The notes beneath the pieces are model-generated. The model was not told the DNA's origin and did no database searches. It saw nothing but the letters and a program-made list of their open reading frames with translations. A program made the translations under genes and the position numbers. From assembly GCF_031456275.1 (NCBI RefSeq), contig NZ_JAVDUI010000001.1, positions 992,001-1,056,000 of the forward strand: DNA of 64,000 bases, in the 5' to 3' direction. Shown here piece by piece: positions 58,907 to 64,000 of this stretch; positions within the stretch are counted from its first letter, which is position 1, and the number at the start of each line of letters is the position of its first letter. Source of the DNA: Falsarthrobacter nasiphocae. GTDB lineage: Bacteria > Actinomycetota > Actinomycetes > Actinomycetales > Micrococcaceae.

Positions 58907-61012
58907 ATGCGCTGGTCTGAGACACTTCCGTTCGCCGCGATTGCCGTCGCGTTCATCATGGTCCCCGGGTGGTGCGTCCTGCGGGCTCTCGGCGCCCGTG
59001 GCCTCGCCGCCCTTGCCGGGGCGGGCCCTGTGACGGTGACCATAGCGGGCACGTCGGCCGTGGCCGCCGGCGCGCTTCACGTCCCGTGGGACTGGCGGGC
59101 GGCGCTCGCCACCGCGGGCCTGACCGTCGCGGCAGCCGCGGCAGTCCGCCGTCTCGGGGGCCGGCTCGCCCCCGCGGCCCCGTCGTCGCCCACACCCCCC
59201 GCCCACGCCGCCGACCTCTCCCCCGCCTCGATGGCCGGCCCCGCACCCGCCCCGCATTCGAGCCGCCTGACGGCCGCTGTCTGCGGCGCGGCGCTGGCCT
59301 TCGCCGGGGCCGTCGTCTCGCTGCGCTACGCCCTCGCCTTCGGGAACGTCGAGCACGTGTCCCAGTCCTACGACAACGTCTACCACCTCAACGCCGTCCG
59401 GGCGATCGTCCGGGGCCAGAACGGCTCCTCCCTGACGCTCGGCAACCTGACCCCCGAGTCGCAGGGCTTCTACCCCGCGGCGTGGCACGACCTCGTGGCC
59501 CTGCTCTTCTCCGCATCCGGCCTGTCGATCCCGGCCACCGTCACCCTCGTCAATATCGTCACCGCGGCTGTGATCTGGCCCCTCGGGCTCCTCTTCCTCG
59601 TCACTCGCGTGACGGGGCCCCGCCTGCTGCCCATGGCGATCACGGGGGCCGTGGCCCCGGCCTTCCCCGCCTTCCCGTACCACATGGTGGACATGGGGGT
59701 GCTGTACCCGACGCACATGGCCATCGCCATCCTCCCCGCCGCGCTGGGCTTCGCCATCGAGGCCTTGCGCCTCTCCGCTGCGCCGTCCCCTCGCCTCGCG
59801 GCAGCCGCCCTCGCCCTCGTCCTCCCTGGCCTCTTCCTCGCGCACCCGAGCATGCTCCTCGCCCTCGTCGCGTTCGTCCTCCCGCTCGTCGCGGCGCGCC
59901 TCTACAGGCTCACTCTCGATCGGCGATCCTCCCCGGAGGCGGCCCGCGCGCATCGCCGGTTCGTCCTCGCCGCCCTGGCCTACCTCGCGAGCGGCGCCGC
60001 GGCGTGGGTCGTCCTCCGCCCGCCGGCCAGCGCGGCCACGTGGCGGCCCGTCACCTCCCCGTCCCGCGCGCTCGGGGAAGTGCTCGGTGGCACGCCCGTG
60101 GGCATGCCGGGCGGCATCCCGATGATGGTCCTCACGGTGGCCGGCCTCGTGGCGATCGTCCGCGCCCGCCGTCTGACCTGGGTCGCGTGCCTCATGGGCG
60201 TCAGCGGTGCGCTGTACATCGTGTGCATCGCTTTCGCGCCGACGCCTCTGCGCCTCTTCGTCACGGGCAACTGGTACAACGACTGGAACCGTCTCGCCGC
60301 CCTGCTCCCGATGGCCTCGGCCCCCGTCGTCGTTCTGGGAGCGGAGGCGCTCATGCGTTCCGCTCTCGCCTGGGCGGGCGCAGTGCGCCCCGTGCGCGCC
60401 CTGCACGGGTGGGCGGCGGGCACGCGGGCTTCGAGGTCGACGACGGCGGCCGCGGCACGGCGGGCCCTCGGGGGACGGACGGTCGCGGCCTCGGCGGTCC
60501 TGGCCGTCGCGGTGGCGGGACTCGGCCTGAAGCTCCAGACCGGGTCAATGCGCGTCAAGCAGGAGCAGGTAGCGTCCCGCTACTCGTTCGTCGAGGGCGC
60601 CCTGCTGCTGTCCCCTGACGAACGCGCTCTTCTCGAGCGGCTGCCGCGGCACGTCCGCGAGGACCAGGCCATTGTGGCGAACCCTCGCAACGGCGAGTCG
60701 CTCGCCCTCGCGCTGGCTGATCGCCGTGTCCTCAAGCCTCACGTTCACGGGGCCGTCTCGGACGACGTTCAGTACCTCCTGGACCGATGGCGCGAGGCCG
60801 CGACGGACCCGCTCGTGTGCTCCGCGGTCCGGGCGACGGGCGCCTACTTCGCCCTGGACTTCGGCGGACCCTACGTCTCCGAGGTCAACCAGGTCCTGCC
60901 CGGGACGGAGGGCCTGGACCGGGCTGCGGGCGTGGAGCTCGTCGACGCACAGGGAAGGGCCCGCCTCTTCCGCGTCACTGTCTGCGGAGAGACGGGCCCC
61001 CAGGGGCGCTGA
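58907..61012 (+). CDS. Large polytopic membrane protein (DUF6541-like)
   Basis: A 701-residue integral membrane protein with about 12-14 hydrophobic segments and a soluble C-terminal domain (about 545-700). It resembles the actinobacterial DUF6541 group, related in architecture to GT-C glycosyltransferases. Between segments lie YDNVYHLNAVRAIVRG and SQGFYPAAWHDLVALL, an acidic and aromatic extracytoplasmic loop typical of that group. NWYNDWNRLAALLP is another hallmark. A role in cell-envelope glycan assembly is inferred, not shown. Confidence 0.75.
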   Translation: MRWSETLPFAAIAVAFIMVPGWCVLRALGARGLAALAGAGPVTVTIAGTSAVAAGALHVPWDWRAALATAGLTVAAAAAVRRLGGRLAPAAPSSPTPPAHAADLSPASMAGPAPAPHSSRLTAAVCGAALAFAGAVVSLRYALAFGNVEHVSQSYDNVYHLNAVRAIVRGQNGSSLTLGNLTPESQGFYPAAWHDLVALLFSASGLSIPATVTLVNIVTAAVIWPLGLLFLVTRVTGPRLLPMAITGAVAPAFPAFPYHMVDMGVLYPTHMAIAILPAALGFAIEALRLSAAPSPRLAAAALALVLPGLFLAHPSMLLALVAFVLPLVAARLYRLTLDRRSSPEAARAHRRFVLAALAYLASGAAAWVVLRPPASAATWRPVTSPSRALGEVLGGTPVGMPGGIPMMVLTVAGLVAIVRARRLTWVACLMGVSGALYIVCIAFAPTPLRLFVTGNWYNDWNRLAALLPMASAPVVVLGAEALMRSALAWAGAVRPVRALHGWAAGTRASRSTTAAAARRALGGRTVAASAVLAVAVAGLGLKLQTGSMRVKQEQVASRYSFVEGALLLSPDERALLERLPRHVREDQAIVANPRNGESLALALADRRVLKPHVHGAVSDDVQYLLDRWREAATDPLVCSAVRATGAYFALDFGGPYVSEVNQVLPGTEGLDRAAGVELVDAQGRARLFRVTVCGETGPQGR

Positions 61013-61023
61013 GGGAGCCTCAG
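61009..61023. terminator. Small hairpin across two convergent stop codons
   Basis: CTGAGG and CCTCAG pair around GAG and include the stops of both the DUF6541-like gene and serS. Confidence 0.35.
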
Positions 61024-62279
61024 AGAACCGGCAGGACCTCGAGACCGCCGAGGTACGGGCGGAGGGCCTCGGGGACGCGGACCGAGCCGTCAGCCTGCTG
61101 GTGCGTCTCGAGGAGGGCGACGATCCAGCGGGTCGTCGCCAGCGTGCCATTGAGCGTGGCCACGGCGCGCGTGCCCTTCTCGGCGCGCTCACGGATGTTG
61201 AGGCGGCGCGCCTGGAACGTCGTGCAGTTCGAGGTCGAGGTGAGCTCGCGGTACGTGCCCTGGGTGGGGACCCACGCCTCGCAGTCGAACTTCCGGGCCG
61301 CGCTCATGCCGAGATCCCCGGCGGCGGTGTCGATGACCCGGTAGGACAGCTCGCACTTGGCCAGCATCTCCTCTTCCCAGGCGAGAAGCTTGGCGTGCTC
61401 GGCCTCGGCGTCCTCGACGGGGCAGTAGATGAACATCTCCAGTTTGTTGAACTGGTGGACGCGGATGATGCCGCGGGTGTCCTTGCCGTGCGAGCCGGCC
61501 TCGCGGCGGTAGCACGTGCTCCAGCCGGCGTAGCGCTTCGGGCCCGCGGTGAGGTCGAGAATCTCGTCCGCGTGGTAGCCCGCGAGCGCCACCTCGGACG
61601 TGCCCACGAGGTAGAGATCGTCCTCGGCGAGCTTGTAGATCTCGTCGTCGTGCGCGACATCGAAGCCGGTGCCCTGCATGGTCTCGGGGCGGACGAGGGT
61701 CGGGGTGATCATGGGCTCGAAGCCCGCGGCGAGGGCCTGGTCCAGCGCCATGTTCATGAGGGCCAGCTCCAGGCGGGCGCCGACGCCCTTGAGGAAGTAG
61801 AAGCGCGCGCCGGAGACCTTGGCGCCCCGCTCCATGTCGATGGCGCCGATCTTCTCGCCGATCTCGAGGTGGTCCCGCGGCTCGAAGTCGAAGGCCGGGG
61901 GCTCGCCGACCGTCTTGACCGTCACGAAGTCGTCCTCGCCGCCGGCGGGGATGCCCTCGATGATGAGGTTCGGGATGGAGCGGGCCAGCTCGGTGAGGCG
62001 GGACTGCGCGGCGCCAGCCTCGGCGTCGGCCTCCTTGACGTTCGCGGCGAGGTCCTTGACCTCGGCGAGAAGCGCCTGCTTCTCCTCGCCCTTGGCGGCG
62101 GCGACGCGCTTGCCGAACTCTTTCTGCTCGGCGCGCAGGGCCTCGAAGCGGGCGATGGCGGAGCGACGGGCGGAGTCAGCCGCCATGACCTCGTCGACGA
62201 CGGAGTCCTGAGCCCCCCTGGCCCGGAGGGACTCGCGGTAGGCGGACGGGTTTTCGCAAAGGTCCTTGACGTCAATCAC
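61020..62279 (-). CDS. serS: Seryl-tRNA synthetase
   Basis: A 419-residue class II synthetase charging tRNA-Ser. The N-terminal coiled-coil arm (about 25-105) is followed by the catalytic core with [13 protein letters not shown], motif 2 around [21 protein letters not shown] and motif 3 around [17 protein letters not shown]. The GTG at 62279 gives [17 protein letters not shown] ends six bases before it, so the mRNA should be leaderless. Confidence 0.97.
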   Translation of the reverse strand: MIDVKDLCENPSAYRESLRARGAQDSVVDEVMAADSARRSAIARFEALRAEQKEFGKRVAAAKGEEKQALLAEVKDLAANVKEADAEAGAAQSRLTELARSIPNLIIEGIPAGGEDDFVTVKTVGEPPAFDFEPRDHLEIGEKIGAIDMERGAKVSGARFYFLKGVGARLELALMNMALDQALAAGFEPMITPTLVRPETMQGTGFDVAHDDEIYKLAEDDLYLVGTSEVALAGYHADEILDLTAGPKRYAGWSTCYRREAGSHGKDTRGIIRVHQFNKLEMFIYCPVEDAEAEHAKLLAWEEEMLAKCELSYRVIDTAAGDLGMSAARKFDCEAWVPTQGTYRELTSTSNCTTFQARRLNIRERAEKGTRAVATLNGTLATTRWIVALLETHQQADGSVRVPEALRPYLGGLEVLPVL

Positions 62280-62285
62280 GTGCCC

Positions 62286-62317
62286 ATCATATCCGGGGCG
62301 CTCTGCGGCGATAGGCT
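62286..62317. promoter_or_regulatory. Divergent leaderless promoters, serS / diacylglycerol kinase
   Basis: On the minus strand TATGAT (62286-62291) ends six bases before the serS GTG. On the plus strand TAGGCT (62312-62317) ends six bases before the GTG at 62324. The whole divergent control region is only 44 bases. Confidence 0.65.
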
Positions 62318-62323
62318 GTGACC

Positions 62324-63541
62324 GTGAACCCCGACATCCCCGCCTTCGCAGACGCCACTGGTTGGATTCTCTCGCTCGTCGCCCTCGTGGCGATCGTCGC
62401 GGTCCTCGTCGTCGCGTACCGCGTCGGCGTCAGCCGTGGCCGCAGGCAGGCCGAGTCCGAGCACACGGACCGCGCACTCGCCCGCCAGGGGGAGCGCCGA
62501 CACGCCGCGCAGGCCAAGGAGGCCTCGGTCTGGCCCCATGCGGCGCCCGGCAGTGAGCGGGTGGCCCTCATCATCAACCCCGTCAAGAACGATGCGGACA
62601 GGGCCCTCAAGGGCGTTCGCGTCGCGTGCGCGGTGCGCGGCTGGCCCGCCCCCCTCGTTCTCGAGACAAGCACCGAGGACCCCGGCGAGGGGCAGGCCCG
62701 TGCGGCCCTGAAGCAGGGGGCCACGCTCGTCGTCTCCGCCGGCGGCGACGGCACGGTCCGTGAGATCTCAAGCGTTCTGGCGGACGAGGACGAGAACCCG
62801 GAGCACGTGCCGCTCGGCATCATCCCCCTCGGCACCGGCAACCTGCTGGCGCGCAACCTGGGGATCGACGCCTCCAAGCTGGACTCCAAGGCGCTCGACG
62901 CGGCCATCGAGGCCGCCCTCGACGGGCGCACCCGGGTCATCGACACGGCGCGCATCACGATCGAGGCCCCCGACGGCCGGGTGACCGAGGAGGTCTTCCT
63001 TGTCATGGGCGGCATCGGCCTCGACGCGGAGGTCATCGCGGCCACGAACGACGACCTCAAGAAGCGGTTCGGCTGGCTCGCCTACACGGACGCCGGCATC
63101 CGCCTGCTGCCCGGCGAGCGCAAAGACGTCGAGATCAGCATCGACGGCGGCCCGTTCCACAGGACCAAGGTCCGCAGCGTCCTCTTCGCGAACCTTGGGA
63201 AGCTCCCCACGGGCCTGGATTTCATCCCGGGCGCGGAGGTCGACGACGGCCTGCTGTCCATCGTGACGATGTCCCCGCGCGGCGTCCTCGGCTGGGCATG
63301 GATCGCCGCCAAGACGATCAGCCGCTCGAGCGCGGACATCCCCGTTATGAAGTATGAGCACGCCAAGCGCATCGCCATCCGCGCGGCTGAGCCCATGGGC
63401 ACGCAGCTGGACGGCGATCTCTCCGGGGAGGCCGTCCGGCTCGAGGCCCGCATCCGGCCGCGCTCCCTGACCGTGCACGTGCCCCCGAAGACGCCGGGCC
63501 TCCTGGAGCGTCTCACGCTCGGGGACTCGGGCGAGGGCTGA
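62324..63541 (+). CDS. Diacylglycerol kinase / lipid kinase family protein
   Basis: A 405-residue protein of the DagK/YegS lipid kinase family, phosphorylating diacylglycerol or a related lipid. An N-terminal membrane helix ([19 protein letters not shown]) and a basic linker precede the catalytic domain. Its motifs are [12 protein letters not shown], the nucleotide loop [11 protein letters not shown] (about 138-148) and [14 protein letters not shown]. The C-terminal lid contains [14 protein letters not shown] choose the GTG at 62324 over that at 62318, because of the -10 position. Confidence 0.92.
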   Translation: MNPDIPAFADATGWILSLVALVAIVAVLVVAYRVGVSRGRRQAESEHTDRALARQGERRHAAQAKEASVWPHAAPGSERVALIINPVKNDADRALKGVRVACAVRGWPAPLVLETSTEDPGEGQARAALKQGATLVVSAGGDGTVREISSVLADEDENPEHVPLGIIPLGTGNLLARNLGIDASKLDSKALDAAIEAALDGRTRVIDTARITIEAPDGRVTEEVFLVMGGIGLDAEVIAATNDDLKKRFGWLAYTDAGIRLLPGERKDVEISIDGGPFHRTKVRSVLFANLGKLPTGLDFIPGAEVDDGLLSIVTMSPRGVLGWAWIAAKTISRSSADIPVMKYEHAKRIAIRAAEPMGTQLDGDLSGEAVRLEARIRPRSLTVHVPPKTPGLLERLTLGDSGEG

Positions 63542-63559
63542 GCCACGGCGCGCACAGCC

Positions 63560-63630
63560 CCGTTTGCCCCCTCGAATGGCGTTTGCCCATGACATTGCGG
63601 GTGGCAGATGCCAAACGCGGGGGCAAACGG
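63560..63630. repeat. 71-bp composite palindrome
   Basis: The outer arms CCGTTTGCCCCC (63560-63571) and GGGGGCAAACGG (63619-63630) match perfectly over 12 bp. Inside, GCGTTTG and CAAACGC form a second pair and TGCC/GGCA a third. It lies between convergent genes and could act as a terminator, but it is longer and more elaborate than the other terminators here. Confidence 0.75.
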
Positions 63631-63642
63631 CCGGGCGGGGCC

Positions 63643-64000
63643 TCAGCGCTCGTCGAAGAGCCCTTCGAACCAGGCGTCCGCCGAGCGGTATGCCTCGTCC
63701 GAGGTGTGGGTGGCAGGCTCCGTCCGGACCCCGTCCGCGCGCGGGTACGAGCCGAGGAACGTCACGTCCGCGATCCTCTTGAGCCCGCGCAGGGCTGCGG
63801 CGATCCGGGCGTCGGAGACGTGGCCGTCGACATCGATGGAGAAGAAGTACGAGCCGATCCCCCGCCCCGTGGGCCGCGACTCGATCCGGCTCAGGTTGGC
63901 CCCGCGGCTCGCGAACTGGTTGAGGATGTCCATGAGGGCGCCCGGGCGATTCTCGGGCAGGCTGACGACGAGGGTCGTCTTGTCTGCGCCGGTCCGGCGC
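63643..64000 (-). CDS. pheA: Prephenate dehydratase, C-terminal part (continues beyond window)
   Basis: The last 118 residues of prephenate dehydratase (phenylalanine synthesis), running off the right edge. The visible part is the regulatory ACT domain: VVSLPENRPGALMDIL, FASRGANLSRIESRPT, YFFSIDVDGHVSD and VTFLGSYPRAD. ESRP is the phenylalanine-binding motif of feedback-inhibited enzymes. The catalytic domain lies outside the window. The order pheA-lipid kinase-serS is conserved in related actinobacteria. Confidence 0.92.
   Translation of the reverse strand, partial: RRTGADKTTLVVSLPENRPGALMDILNQFASRGANLSRIESRPTGRGIGSYFFSIDVDGHVSDARIAAALRGLKRIADVTFLGSYPRADGVRTEPATHTSDEAYRSADAWFEGLFDER

Noticed and set aside
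1-64000. rRNA, tRNA, prophage, integrase-linked att sites or replication origin
   Set aside because: I looked for conserved rRNA cores, tRNA cloverleafs with GTTCGA-type arms, phage structural genes and DnaA-box clusters and saw none that I could support.

Overview
The window is a high-GC, gene-dense chromosomal segment of an actinobacterium, most likely a member of the Micrococcaceae (Arthrobacter/Rothia relatives). Pointers are Lsr2, actinobacterial ClpC and DisA, a SAM-IV-type riboswitch, a Streptomyces-like PHO box of GTTCACCC repeats, many apparently leaderless genes, and the order pheA-diacylglycerol kinase-serS-HAD / ppa-dacB-metalloprotease-tilS-hpt-ftsH-folE-folP-folBK-DUF3180-PH-PH-DUF2520-panC / lysS-lsr2-clpC / mutY-disA-radA. 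I saw no rRNA, tRNA, CRISPR array or complete mobile element.

Layout, left to right. 0-4.7 kb: partial nitrilase and a conserved unknown, DUF47 plus PiT phosphate-transporter pair, zinc alcohol dehydrogenase. 4.8-12.3 kb: fructose PTS (fruK-fruA) and, convergent to it, pstSCAB with a PHO box. 12.3-19.3 kb: FUSC-type membrane protein, radA, disA, a membrane-anchored unknown, mutY, a small repeat protein and an ArgA-type acetyltransferase. 19.3-22.4 kb: SAM-IV-type riboswitch and the methionine importer metQNI. 22.4-24.6 kb: AhpD-like protein, a small GNAT and a luciferase-like oxidoreductase.

24.6-30.9 kb is the accessory part. A probable operon on the minus strand encodes a small secreted protein, a lipoprotein, a peptidoglycan-binding membrane-fusion protein, an ABC ATPase and an FtsX/MacB-like permease. 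A paralogous lipoprotein gene lies upstream. Both transcription units start from near-identical copies of a roughly 235 bp cassette (terminator, 68 bp palindromic element, strong promoter), and a frameshifted transposase relic lies between the copies. This is the best candidate for an undescribed envelope or antimicrobial system.

30.9-40.5 kb: clpC, lsr2, a small membrane protein, lysS, an alpha/beta hydrolase, an M13 metallopeptidase, a GNAT and a glutathione peroxidase. 40.5-52.8 kb: a long, tightly overlapped minus-strand series from a zinc metalloprotease through tilS, hpt, ftsH, folate synthesis (folE, folP, folBK), DUF3180, two PH-domain membrane proteins, a DUF2520 protein and panC. 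53-58 kb: three secreted proteins, two of them with closely similar Tat-type signals, around dacB and ppa. 58-64 kb: HAD phosphatase, a large DUF6541-like membrane protein, serS, diacylglycerol kinase and the end of pheA.

Coordinates and motifs were read by eye. Family names come from recognised motifs and gene context, not from database searches.
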